DNA of 64,000 nt. Source: Ochotona curzoniae. Taxonomy: Eukaryota > Chordata > Mammalia > Lagomorpha > Ochotonidae. The stretch covers positions 29,121,001 to 29,185,000 of the forward strand of contig NW_024465369.1 of the NCBI RefSeq assembly GCF_017591425.1, written 5' to 3'. Shown piece after piece: positions 1 to 10,330 of the stretch. The position numbers and the translations under genes are program-made. The first letter of the stretch is position 1; each line of letters starts with the position of its first letter. Below the pieces are notes generated by a model. It was not told the origin of the DNA and searched no databases. It worked only from the letters and a program-made list of their open reading frames with translations.

Positions 1-95
1 AAAACTCTCCTCTGGGAATGACTGTCTCTGCTTTTCTTTCACTGGCTTTCCCTGATCAAAATCAGCGTGTCTTTCCCCTATTCGACCATCTTGGA
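1..95 (-). mobile_element. 5' end of a minus-strand L1 (body lies left of the window)
   Basis: The segment 'gtctttcccctattcgacca' plus tcttgg is the reverse complement of a lagomorph L1 5' terminus. It closely resembles the L1 5' end at 62610-62645 (gtctttaccctattccacca plus tcttg). The element would extend beyond base 1. Confidence 0.6.
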
Positions 96-109
96 ATCAA
101 CCTTTTGAG

Positions 110-300
110 ATTCTTACACAGATGATTGTTTAAAAATGCTTCCTACCATTCTGTTGTTTGTCTCTTTGCAGTTTGTTGGCTTTGCTATGCAGAAGCTTCT
201 AGTTTTGGTAGAATTCCATTTGTCTATTTTCATTTTCTCTTTCGCATGCTTCCCAAGTCTTATCTAAAAATACCCTTCTCTACTAACATCTGAAGTGCTT
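110..300 (-). mobile_element. Old L1 ORF2 3'-region fragment
   Basis: Reads as the complement of the L1 ORF2 C-terminal region: 'ctatgcagaagcttctagtt' followed by 'ccatttgtctattttcattt'. It lies just downstream of the younger L1 end at 1-95, so the younger element may have inserted into this older one. Confidence 0.6.
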
Positions 301-777
301 CCTCAAAAAAAAAAAAAAAGAATGAAGTCCTGGTATAAGGATATTTTTAAAATAAGTCTGTAAATATGCAGCAAAATGGGTAGAAAGAGTTAAATTAACT
401 TGGCCAGAAATAACAAAAGCAACAACAAAAACCCAAGCACTCTGATTGTAGAAGTGAAAATAAAAGATTAATCTGATGTTCAAATAATGATCACAAGAAA
501 CTGGGAAAGATGGATTGATGAGTGATTGGGAAAACCTGGATAGAAAATATCAAAATGTGGTCAGAAGTAGTAAGTTCTAGAGTTCCACAACACAGGGACA
601 TGATACTTCACAATAATATATTAGATTCTGAATAAAAATCTGGAAAAGAGGAGATGTTATGAATATAACATGAAGAAAAGACAAGCAGTTACTTGGATTG
701 ATCAGTTTGGATTGTGTAAATATTGCAGTACAACTCATAAATATGCAGAAGTGTTACTTGTAAGTAAAAATTAAGAT
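301..777. other. Intronic/intergenic DNA, nothing recognised
   Basis: AT-rich sequence opening with a 17-base A run at 306-322. I see no coding frame, RNA gene or known repeat. Confidence 0.5.
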
Positions 778-1022
778 ATATTTTATTTTTTTGGAAGGCA
801 GAGTGATACAGAGACAGAGGGAGACACACACATATAATTTTTTTGCCTTCTGATTCACTTCAGAAATGATTATAATAGCTAGGGCTTTCCAGATAGAGCC
901 AGAGTCAGACCTCCATCTAGCTCACCTATGTGGACGGCAGGGGTTCGTGTACTCAGGCCACCTTCTGCTCTCCGAGGAGCATCAGCAGGGAAGTAACTTG
1001 GAAGCAGCATCTTGGACTCAAC
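778..1022 (-). mobile_element. Old C-SINE, 3' portion
   Basis: The complement of the C-SINE tail and body is visible (ttggaaggcagagtgataca, then 'gattcacttcagaaatg', 'caccttctgctctccgagg'). It is highly diverged and the tRNA-like head is missing. Confidence 0.6.
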
Positions 1023-2615
1023 ATACAATTCTTTTAAATGTTCAAAATGTCAACTCTATGCTGGTTTCACTAGATGAGAAAATTTGCTGAAGAAAGTGTT
1101 TCTTATGGTCTTTACCTGGAGAACCATCAGCAGCTGTCATGGCTTTGCCCTTCGCTAAAAATCTCCACTTCAAAACTTTCCCTTTCCCTTGCATGCATTT
1201 TAAGAATAGATTTCCAAACTAAATGAATAAAAATGGCAAGCATTTTAGTGTGTCCCTAAATTGTGGTTCACAGAAATCACCACATATACCAAAGTTATAG
1301 AAGACAAAACATCCACTGATTAAATATTCAGAATATGTAATTGACCCAACCCATTTTGGAAGCAAAAATTGATGAAGAGTATCACTAAAATATAGATCCA
1401 GTGTCTTTGTAGAACTTAGAACAGCAAGTGTTGGAAATTATTTGGTGAATGGAGAGTAAATGGTAAAATCTAGCATGTTTGTATTTCACTGAATCCTTGA
1501 CAGCTTCACTAGCCTGGAAATTTCTGAGCTTCCTGCAGGATTAGGTCACTTTTGCACTTCTCAACATCTTCTGCCAACTTCAAAATTATTGTTCTATTAA
1601 AGGCACTGTCTGTTGTTTGCTGTGTACTGGAACTCAGATCTCCCTTTGGAGAACTCTGATCTCATTCAGTGAAGCATAGCACTTAATTTCATTTGCAGAG
1701 GTTATGCTATCCAACTTCCCACAATTAAATGAGATCATTCTTAGCTTTCCCTGTGGGACTTACATTGTTTGTCCATATTTAATGTCCTCATATCTTAGTT
1801 TCACAGTCTAACATTTAATAGCAAATCAGTGATAGAATGGAACTGAGTATACTGAAAAATTTTTTTATTACATTACCATGACTGTTTAGAACCTTAGACC
1901 TTTTTCTAACTCAGAGTTACAAACTCATGCCTGCAGAGCTCAGGCTTTAAAAATATGAAGTGAAAATGCTATATAAAAAAAGAAAGCACATTGAGTCCTA
2001 TGATGATCTAATGAAAAAGTTTCCTATTTCAAGAAGTAAATCAAGGAGTAAAAACTAGCATTAAAATAGAATATGGTACATAAATAATTCTGTTGATGCA
2101 GTTTTTCTGAATGCCTCACCAGTTCTTTGAGTTTGACTTTAGGAACATATGATATACAGTAAGAAACAACTAGTGAACAAAAGAATTTAAATATTGCCCA
2201 ATTCATGATCCCTAGCCTAGTGCTATATCAATACAGTATCTGTGTTTGATATGAGTTGCACAGTTACAATTGTGGCATGCAAGGCAGAAGGAGAAATGCA
2301 GACTGGCATATGATATACAGACAACTAGCAGGACTTAGAAGGTAAGGAGTAATAGACAAAATGAACATTTAGTCAAAAGCTTATTATTTTAAGCATTGTA
2401 GTGGTAGAAGGTACGGTTTAGCTAACTTAACTAATGAGGACAGAAGTTTCAACTGTGAAAGAGCACAAAATTCCTATGGTTATTTTTTCTCTGTCTCAAT
2501 TTTATATCTACAACCAGGATCAGACATTTTCAAGCAACCAAACTGGAAACCGACTTGGCAAAAGTGTACTTATTTATCTGCTGCATGGAATGTTGTGATT
2601 AATCTGGGTATAAAG
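1023..2615. other. Unique-looking intronic DNA
   Basis: About 1.6 kb of AT-rich sequence with no open frame above background, no tandem repeat and no transposon I can name. Confidence 0.5.
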
Positions 2616-2626
2616 TTTATTATGTT

Positions 2627-2960
2627 GGGCCCAGCGGCGTGGCCTAGTGGCTGGGGTCCTCACTTTGAATGCCCTGGGATCCCATATGGGTGCCAGTTCT
2701 AATCCTGGCAGCTCCACTTCCCATCCAGCTCCCTGCTTGTGACCTGGGAAAGCAGTCAAGGATGGCCCAAAAGCTTTAGGAACCTGCACCCATGCAGGAG
2801 ACCTGGAGGAAGAAGTTCCTGGCTCCTGGCTTTGGATCGGCATAGCATCGGCCGTTGCACTCACTCGGGGAGTGAATCATCAGACAGAAGATCTTCCTCT
2901 CTGTCTCTTCTCCTCTCTGTATATCTGACTTTCCAATAAAAAAATAAATCTTAAAAAAAA
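2627..2960 (+). mobile_element. C-SINE, nearly full length
   Basis: tRNA-derived head (gtggcctagtggctgggg), B-box region ggttctaatcc-like, core, and A-rich tail with aataaatc. The flanking duplication tttattatgtt (2616-2626) / tttatcatgtt (3291-3301) encloses both this copy and the next one. Confidence 0.9.
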
Positions 2961-2968
2961 ATTTATCA

Positions 2969-3290
2969 GGCCCGGCGCGGTGGCGCAAGTGGTTGAAGGT
3001 CCTCGCCTTGCACGCCCGGGATCCCATATGGGCGCCGGTTCTAGTCCCGGCAGCCCCGCTTCCCTTCCAGCTCCCTGCTTGTGGCCTGGGAAAGCAGTCG
3101 AGGACGGCCCAAAGCTTTGGGAACCTGCACCCGCGTGGGAGACCCGGAAGAGGCTCCTGGCTTCGGATTGGCATAGTATCGGCCCGTTGCGCTCACTTGG
3201 GGAGTGAATCATCGGACGGAAGATCTTCCTCTCTGTCTCTCCTCTCTGTATATCCGCCTTTCCAATGAAAAAATAATAAAAAAAAAAAAA
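2969..3290 (+). mobile_element. Young C-SINE inserted in the tail of its neighbour
   Basis: CpG-rich copy starting ggcccggcgcggtggcgcaa. It is flanked by aaatttatca at about 2959-2968 and 3288-3297, so it landed in the A-tail and target duplication of the preceding SINE. It closely resembles the copies at 45901 and 55984. Confidence 0.92.
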
Positions 3291-3301
3291 TTTATCATGT
3301 T

Positions 3302-5836
3302 CAGTTTGCATAGTTTATCGTTAACATAATTTATTATTAACATAATTTATACAAAGCTTCTATTTTTTCCTAAGAACAAGAATAGTTAGCAAACTCAAGC
3401 ATGCTAGATCATGTGAGGAAGATTAGTGGAAAAAATTAATGATCGTGGGTATCTAGCATATTTATGCTCAGAACATGGTTTTGTAAATGTTAGCTCTTCT
3501 GGCATGTGTTTTGCTAATTCCTAATCTTCAGTAAAAATGGGAAAATATAAATGAATAAGTTATTGCATGCAACTATATGATTGCTCCCAAGTTGTAGATT
3601 TCACAGCAATGTAAGAAATATCTTCAAATTGATTATTGAATTTTAAATATAAAGTCACCTTTTCTTTACTGCTTTAGAAATAAAGAAAACTCTCTTCCTT
3701 TGCTCATTGCAGCACTTGAGCTACTAAAAATATATAAAGCACTTTGGACAGGAGATTTTTGGTTGGAGTGTTCAGAGTTGTCATTTTTAACTCCAATAGT
3801 TGTTCAGAACAATTTGTTTTTACTTTTCCTGTAAAATCTTTTCCAATACATGAAAAAAAAATCAGATGAAATTTTTATAATTATAAAAAACATTCTTGTG
3901 GCAGTTTAATTATGTTTGAATACATTTAAAACTGGAAAATCTTAGTTGTTTTAGTGTGAATTTGAACAAAACAAGTGAAATTGTTCTTTACAATGCAGAA
4001 TAGAAGGGGTGGTGTAAAACTAGGCATTGTCTAGGTAATTAAAGGAAGAGTAAATCAAGAGTAAATCAAGGAAGAGTTTCAAGTAAGTGGAATGCTTCAC
4101 ATGAAAGCAACAGCTAAGATGGACAGAATCAGGTGGAGCTGAAATTGTTAAGGTTGGTTTCAATGTCACTTATGGTTCAGAAGAGAAAAAGAGGCATGCA
4201 AGTTGATGTGTTCCAGAAGTAAACTGCCAGGGAAGTTACCTAATAGAATGTTAGAGCTTCTCATAGCACCGTATACTATGAATAAAGAAGAGCAATTTAA
4301 CTGTATCTTATATCTACATTTTATTATTTGAGTATGAGCCCAAAACAAACTACATGTAGTTACAAAACTATGTAAAAGGCTGAAAAAAGTTGCATTTGAA
4401 GAAATTTCGTACAAGATATGTCACTAGAATTTGGGAGGTAACTTTAATGGTATTTGGATTCTTTGATACTTATATGGCTAAGATCATTTTCTAGGGCAAC
4501 CCTGTTCTGTGATTTTGTTAGATTGATTCTTTATCTGCCAATCCAGATTATCTCTTGCTGTTTAAATGAGGAGGCAGCACACGGAGAACTCTCTTATCCA
4601 GTCTGGCACACACCCAAAGCAGTTTTCCTTTTATCCTCTCCTGAATGTATCCCTTGGTGAAAGTATTATCGTCTCTACTAAGAAGCTAATCAAATGCTAA
4701 ATTACAAAGTTAATTGTCAGTGAATTTAAACCTACTATAAATTACTTACTTTTCAAATATTTAAGTTTAATGACTTCTTAATTATTAACATCAATACCAA
4801 GAACAAGAAACTAGATTTTTAATGGAGGGGAAGAAGTTTGGTTTAGTTTGAGAAACTCATCTCTCTTAGAAAGCCTAGAAGAAATTAGATCATTGACAAG
4901 CTGTAGATCATTTAAAATGTTTCTAAATGCTATTCCCATTAAGATTATTTTGTTTATTATGTATGCATATATTCAAAATGAATTAACAATGTCTGAAAGA
5001 CCAGTTTTGCATTTTTTTTTCTGCAGTAGACCCATTACTGCCACAGTACAGGACTACATCCATGAATATTTTCAAAACAAATAAATGTTTAATAGAATAT
5101 ATTTGTTTTAGGTCAGACCTATATATTTTTTCTAAGTAATCAATTGCCATGTTCTAGTATCTTTTTAACATGAATATTTGAAGACTTGATATGCAAAGTA
5201 ATGCTGGATTTTGAGTACATTCTCTGATGTTACAGTATTTTTCAAATCATAAACATCATATTTGTTAGACACAAATACCTTTAGTTTTTGCGTAATGCTT
5301 GAGGAAAAGGTAGATTCTAATACATATTATGAATTCTTCAGTGCCTCCCACAGTAATAGGAAATATTGTTTACAGCTCCAAAGCAGTATATTTAGTCACA
5401 GATGATTATGGTGATTTATTTTCTCAGAGACTTATGTAACATCAAAAAAATCATCACAAAGCTAATAAATATTAACTAAATGCTAATAAATATTAACTAT
5501 GTAGAAGGTGTCCTGGGGATACAAAATACCTTCAAGACATGTCCTGTAGGACTTTCAAAATTATGATTAGAAAACTAAGACATGTAAAAGATCTTCAAAA
5601 ACATCATGAAAAATGCATCTTAAAAATCTGTGAATGAATTTCAAAAATTTTCATGCCAAAATAGCATTTTAATATACTTTTCATTATTTTGTTTCTCAAT
5701 CTTTTAAATTTACATTGATACTGAAGATGTTCGCATGTATGTGAAATGACAAAGAGCCTATAGAAATAGAAATCTGATAGTAAAAACATGGCTTTTTAAT
5801 TTAGATGGCTTTTCTGTACCTTTTAATATTTATGTA
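3302..5836. other. Unique-looking intronic DNA
   Basis: About 2.5 kb of AT-rich sequence. It contains a 21-base unit repeated twice at 5461-5500 (gctaataaatattaactaaa-like) and a short direct repeat near 4048-4075. No gene or named transposon was seen. Confidence 0.5.
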
Positions 5837-7926
5837 GAAAATATGTATATTGCAGGGTGGGTGTAGTATGGAATGGGCTGGGTCTCTGCCTCTGCTGAGC
5901 CACGTGTGAGCTGTATCTGGGTGTGGACCAGATTTGGGTGGGCTGTAGCAACTAATAGTAAGAACCAGAATGTGTGTGGGCCGATCAGGAAAGGCCACGG
6001 TTCCTGCTAGGACAGGAGGTGGACTAAGTAGGGCTGAGCCGTGGATCCACCACTGTGCACAAGATCTGGCATTGGGTGAGGTTCTGATGGAAGAGCTTGG
6101 AAAACTGTTGTGACACAGTCCCTGCAGGTGTGCACAAGAACCAAGACAGGGAGCAGCACAGATCAGACCACGTTTCAGTACTCACATGCTTATCTTTGAT
6201 TCAGGTCTGGGGCAAGCCAGGCCAAGCCAGTTCATACCCTCTGCTGGCAGATCTGAGAACCAGAATGGTGTGAGGGATAAGCCAGATTGGGTCACAATAC
6301 CAGACAGTTCGTATTAGGGCTAGGATTGGCTTGCTGCAGTAGCCCTCACCAGTGTGAGCTGGAACTGGAGGTGGGCCAGGCTACAGCACCCACTAGCAAA
6401 TTCCAAGGTGAGGTAGGTCATGCCAGTCTGGGTCACAGTGCCCAATCAGCACATGATACCCAGGGAGGAGGAGGTGCAAACCTAATAGTAGATTTGCGGG
6501 GGACTCCCCTGCTGGGCCACTAATCCACTGGTGAGAGCTGGGATCTGGGACAGATCAAGCTGAGAAAAGCTACAACACTTATTGGGCTACATGTGAACTG
6601 ACTTAGGGTGAAAGTCAGACTGGGCTGACTGTATCCACAGGTGTGTGCATAAGCCAGAGTGGGTGCAAGTTGGCTGGTCTTTGCTGGAGCATCAGCTGGT
6701 AGGTGTTGTTACTGGGAGCAAATTCTGTCAAGCTAAACTGCAGTACCACGTGGAGTGAAAGATCCAGGAGTGGGAGTGATCCAAGTAGGGAAGTGTGGGC
6801 ACTTCTCTCTTGGGTTGCCACTCCCACTGGTGAGCATGAGAACCAGGACTGGGGGTGGGCATGGCTAGACAGAGAGTGGCACACAACAGCACAAGTATGG
6901 GCTTAATGGTGTGGCTGGTTGGGTTGAACTAGGCTCAAATGCCCACTGATGTGTATAAGAACTAAATGGGATATGGGACGGAGTAGACCGGTCTGCTGTA
7001 CATATTGGCAATCATGGGAACCAGAGCAGGAAGCAGGTCTGGTGGGGGTTACTGCATGTAGCTACAACTAGGCTGCTGCTCCCAATGGTTTGTGTGAAGG
7101 CCAAGTGTGTGGTGGGCAGGATTGGGCTGAATTGCAAAACCCATTGATTTGTATAGGAGATGGGGCTGGAGACAGAAGTGACCCAACAATTGCAACTACC
7201 AGTTTGTGCGTAGGCTGATGTAGGTGATGGACAGAGCTGGATCCTGTACTAGCAATCACACACAAGAGTTAGGTCTGGGATCACGTCAGATGAAGTTTCT
7301 TTGGGGATTCCCCCAACTGAACCTCTGGACTCAGAACTCCAGCCATGGGGAGAGTTGAAAGTTCCATGGTCTGACTGTGGAGTGCATGTGCCAGAGCTGG
7401 GCCTCCTCAGTGACTTAGAGTTGTGGACAGCATAACCTGATGCACACGGAGGATATGGCGGTGCGTTGGAGTCTGCAGAGGATCCCTGTCACTACTACAG
7501 GAGATGGAGGAGAGAATAAATTGATCAACTACCCTAGCCAACTGTTGGTAGTTAATATCTGGACAAATGGAAACTCTAAGGTGGACTGTGAACAGTTTGA
7601 TCATGCTAGGAGTAGCAAGGTCAACAGCAATTCAGAACTGTTGAACTATTAAATCCACTTGAGCGGGACCCTCGCATCATGCTACACATCGGGGACCCTG
7701 GCATGGCATTGGTGGCCATTCCCCATCTGAGAGTACAGAATTAATTGGGATGCTGGGTATGGTTCTTCCCCTGATCCTTCCCTTTCCCCCACATATAGGA
7801 AGGAAAAAAGAGAATGTGGAAACAATGATCTCACCCACTTTCCTCTAGCCCTTGACCCTTCCCATCCTAATCAACTATATAAAAATTATCAAAATAAAAT
7901 TTAAAAAAGAGAAAATATGTGTATTG
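5837..7926 (+). mobile_element. Unidentified VNTR-bearing retroposed element with target duplication
   Basis: A 2.06-kb insert (5853-7910) flanked by gaaaatatgtatattg (5837-5852) and gaaaatatgtgtattg (7911-7926), 15 of 16 bases identical. It ends in an A-rich tail (aaaataaaatttaaaaaaga). About 5853-7300 is a degenerate GC-rich tandem array of roughly 75-base units with phrases such as 'gagaaccaggactggg', 'ggtgtgtgcataagcc' and 'gccactcccactggtgagca'. About 7300-7900 is non-repetitive. Target duplication plus A-tail show LINE-type mobilisation. I do not recognise the family. It could be a lagomorph L1 subfamily 3' region or a non-autonomous composite; its 3' end differs from the L1 3' end at 56360-56466. 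No intact reading frame was seen. Confidence 0.7.
5853..7300 (+). repeat. Degenerate GC-rich tandem array inside the retroposed element
   Basis: Recurring phrases spaced about 60-100 bases apart: 'ccactggtgagagctggga', 'cactggtgagcatgagaacc', 'cccactgatgtgtataagaa', 'cccattgatttgtatag'. Units are too diverged to count exactly by eye; I estimate about 18-20. Confidence 0.6.
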
Positions 7927-8157
7927 GTGGTACAGTGAGTTAAGCACTGAAAATAATGTCTGCATCCCAAATTCGAATGACAGGAATCCAGTTCTGACAG
8001 CTTTCTTCCAAGGGACACATTCACAGGCCAAAGGCCATGACTAAACTGCTTGGGTTATTGCCATCAAGTAAGAGAATTTATTTCGTAATACAAAGTTTGA
8101 ATTTGAGAATTGTTCCTTGATTTCTCAATAGATACCTACATTTGCTAACATCTTTTA
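7927..8157. other. Short intronic stretch, possibly a decayed C-SINE
   Basis: Phrases such as 'gtggtacagtgagttaagca' and 'gaatccagttctgacagctt' resemble the head and B-box area of an old + strand C-SINE (about 7923-8075), but the 3' half is missing. Confidence 0.4.
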
Positions 8158-8158
8158 G

Positions 8159-8200
<42 letters not shown>
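8159..8200. repeat. (AC)n microsatellite, about 20 units
   Basis: An uninterrupted AC dinucleotide run immediately before the SINE pair that follows. Confidence 0.97.
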
Positions 8201-8202
<2 letters not shown>

Positions 8203-8208
8203 GCTGTA

Positions 8209-8476
8209 GGATGCTGCATGGTGGCACAGTGGCTAAAGTCCTCACCTTGCATATGGCAGGATCCCATATAGGTGTTGGTTTGTGTCCTGGCTGCTATACA
8301 TCCTATCAAGCACCCGTGTTAGAGACCTGGAAGAAGCTCCTGGCTCCTGGCTTGGATCGGCTCAGCTCTGGCCATTGCAGCCAGTTGGGGAGTGAAGCAG
8401 TGGATGGGAAGAGTCTTCCCTCTCTGTTTCTTTCTCTGTGTGAATCTGACCTTCCAATAAAAATAAATAAATCGTA
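8209..8476 (+). mobile_element. C-SINE with internal deletion
   Basis: Head (gtggcacagtggctaaagtc) and tail (ccaataaaaataaataaatc) are present. The core segment containing 'ggcctgggaaagcag' is missing between 8310 and 8320. Confidence 0.85.
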
Positions 8477-8483
8477 AAAAAAC

Positions 8484-8800
8484 GGCGGTAAATGAGGGCC
8501 TAGTGGTAAATGTTCTTGTCTTGAGTATATCTGGGATCCCATGCTGGCGCCATTTTGTGTCCTGTTGGCCTGCTTCCCATCCATCTCCCTGCTTGTTGCC
8601 TGGGAAAGCAGTCAAGGACGGCCCAATGCCTTGGGACCCTGCACCCACATAGGAGACCTGGAGGAGGTTCTTGGCTCCTGGCTTTGGCCATTGCAGTCAT
8701 TTGGGGAGTGAGTCATCAGATGGAAGATCTTCCTCTGTGTCTCTCCTCCTTTCTGTATATTTGACTTTTCAGTAAAAATAAATAAATTTTTTTAAAAAAG
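8484..8800 (+). mobile_element. C-SINE, full length
   Basis: Contains the core (gcctgggaaagcagtcaagg), 'gggaccctgcacccacatag' and an aataaataaa tail. It directly follows the previous copy in the same orientation. A short gctgtag at 8203-8209 recurs at 8801-8807 and may be a target duplication enclosing the pair. Confidence 0.88.
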
Positions 8801-8861
8801 GCTGTAGTCAGTAATAAATATCCTTAGTCTAGTCCAAGGTATCAGGGCTTTAAAAAAGATA

Positions 8862-8889
8862 ACAATAATAATAATAATAATAATAAATA
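8862..8889. repeat. (AAT)n microsatellite
   Basis: About eight AAT/ATA units in a row. Confidence 0.9.
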
Positions 8890-9582
8890 TACACTTTGGG
8901 AAATGAGAACAGCTAAGCTAGATTTCAGTATGCCTGGGAAATAAGAGCACTGTGGGGAACTCAGCTCTGGAAGTCCATAGCCCTCTACTTTCATGGTCTG
9001 CCATTAAATCAGCTGGCAACTTCTTACTTCAAATTCTCCAAAGGGAATGTGGTTAATTCTGATTAGATTACAGATTGTTTCCTCTGAGACCAAATAGCTG
9101 CACTGACTCAATCATTCATGTCATGGGAAGGGAATGACGTTGCTAATTAATGATACACAAGAGGGAACAATATCTCTCATGAGTGATGCCAGTAAGTGTT
9201 CATTTATATGTAATATGTATAACAAAGAAGAAAGCATATAGATAATAATAAAAAGAAATGATCTTACTGTAGGAAAAAGTATATATGAGTAATTATTGTT
9301 TAGACTTCCTTGTATTCAACATCAGTGACTGGTGCAAAAACTGCACAATTATTTTTCAAAACTTGCTGGGCCCTTTTAGGGCACCTGCACATTCAATCAA
9401 GTATGAGATCCTAGCTCATTAACAAAATACAATATCAATATCAAAATCAACCTTCTATGAGTGAAACTTTCCCATTTTAAATTCTAAATCTTGGGTTTTA
9501 TTTTTGCAACAATCTAGTGTCAACTAAGAAAGGAAAGAATAGATTAGCAATACAAAGGTAAATAACTTAATTTTTTTTTCTT
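8890..9582. other. Unique-looking intronic DNA
   Basis: About 0.7 kb with no gene, RNA gene or recognisable transposon. Confidence 0.5.
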
Positions 9583-9885
9583 TTTTTAACAAAATTGTGC
9601 ATTTATTTGAAATTGAGTACTACAGAAAGGAAGGAAGACAGATCTTTCATCCATTGGCCCACTCCTCATATTACTGTAACAGCCTTTGCCTGGTCAGGTT
9701 GAAACCAGGACGAACAAGAACTTTATTTGGGTTTTCTACCTGGGGAGGCTGAGTCCAGCTATTTGAACCACCTCCATTGCTTTCCCCGAGACATTAGCAC
9801 AGTGCTGAATTGCAGCAACCTGAACTTGAACTCGCACTTATACAGGATGCTGTTTTCTCAGGGAGCTGCAGTTTTAGCTCTCCAC
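9583..9885 (-). mobile_element. Old C-SINE
   Basis: Complement of tail and body: 'gatctttcatccattggccc', 'ctccattgctttccccgaga', 'gaactcgcacttatacagga'. Strongly diverged. Confidence 0.75.
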
Positions 9886-9894
9886 CATAACACT

Positions 9895-10330
9895 GGTCCC
9901 TCTGTTTTTAAATATTTATTAGTTTGAAAGTTAGCACATCTCTGGATTAAGTTTGCCAGTATATCTTGAAGATTTATGCATTTATGTTTGTTAAGAGATA
10001 TAAGTCTGTAGTGTTCTTGTGCTGTGTCTTTGTTTGATTCTGGTTCATCACACAGAGGCTGGTCTCATATAAATTGTATGACTGAATTCTATCCTCTGTT
10101 CAACATTTTTGGAATAGTTTGAAAAGTATTGAATTTGGTTATTCTTTAAATGCTTTGTAGACTTCAGCAGTGAAACTATCGGGTCCTGAACTTTACCTTG
10201 GTGCGAAACTTGTAATTATGGCTTCATTCTTGTGGCTTGCTATGGTCTGTTAGCTTTTCGTATCCTCTTGACAATTTCAAATTTTATTTTTCTGATGTTT
10301 AATTGACTTTGATAAGTTTAAATTCTTACG
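9895..10330 (-). mobile_element. Old L1 ORF2 fragment (reverse transcriptase region)
   Basis: Complement of the L1 ORF2 reverse-transcriptase region, recognised from 'ctggtctcatataaattgta' and 'tatcgggtcctgaactttac' (the conserved GPDGF-type stretch on the other strand). Decayed, with no open frame. Confidence 0.65.

Noticed and set aside
2776..3311. Overlapping 90-143 codon frames on both strands (also at 8306-8648, 28978-29305, 45825-46201, 55854-56346)
   Set aside because: All lie on C-SINE copies, whose CpG-rich body gives chance open frames. The same peptide wording recurs at every copy.
8484..8490. gctgtag flanks as a target duplication enclosing the SINE pair at 8209-8800
   Set aside because: Only seven bases match and one side adjoins a microsatellite, so it is mentioned but not relied on.
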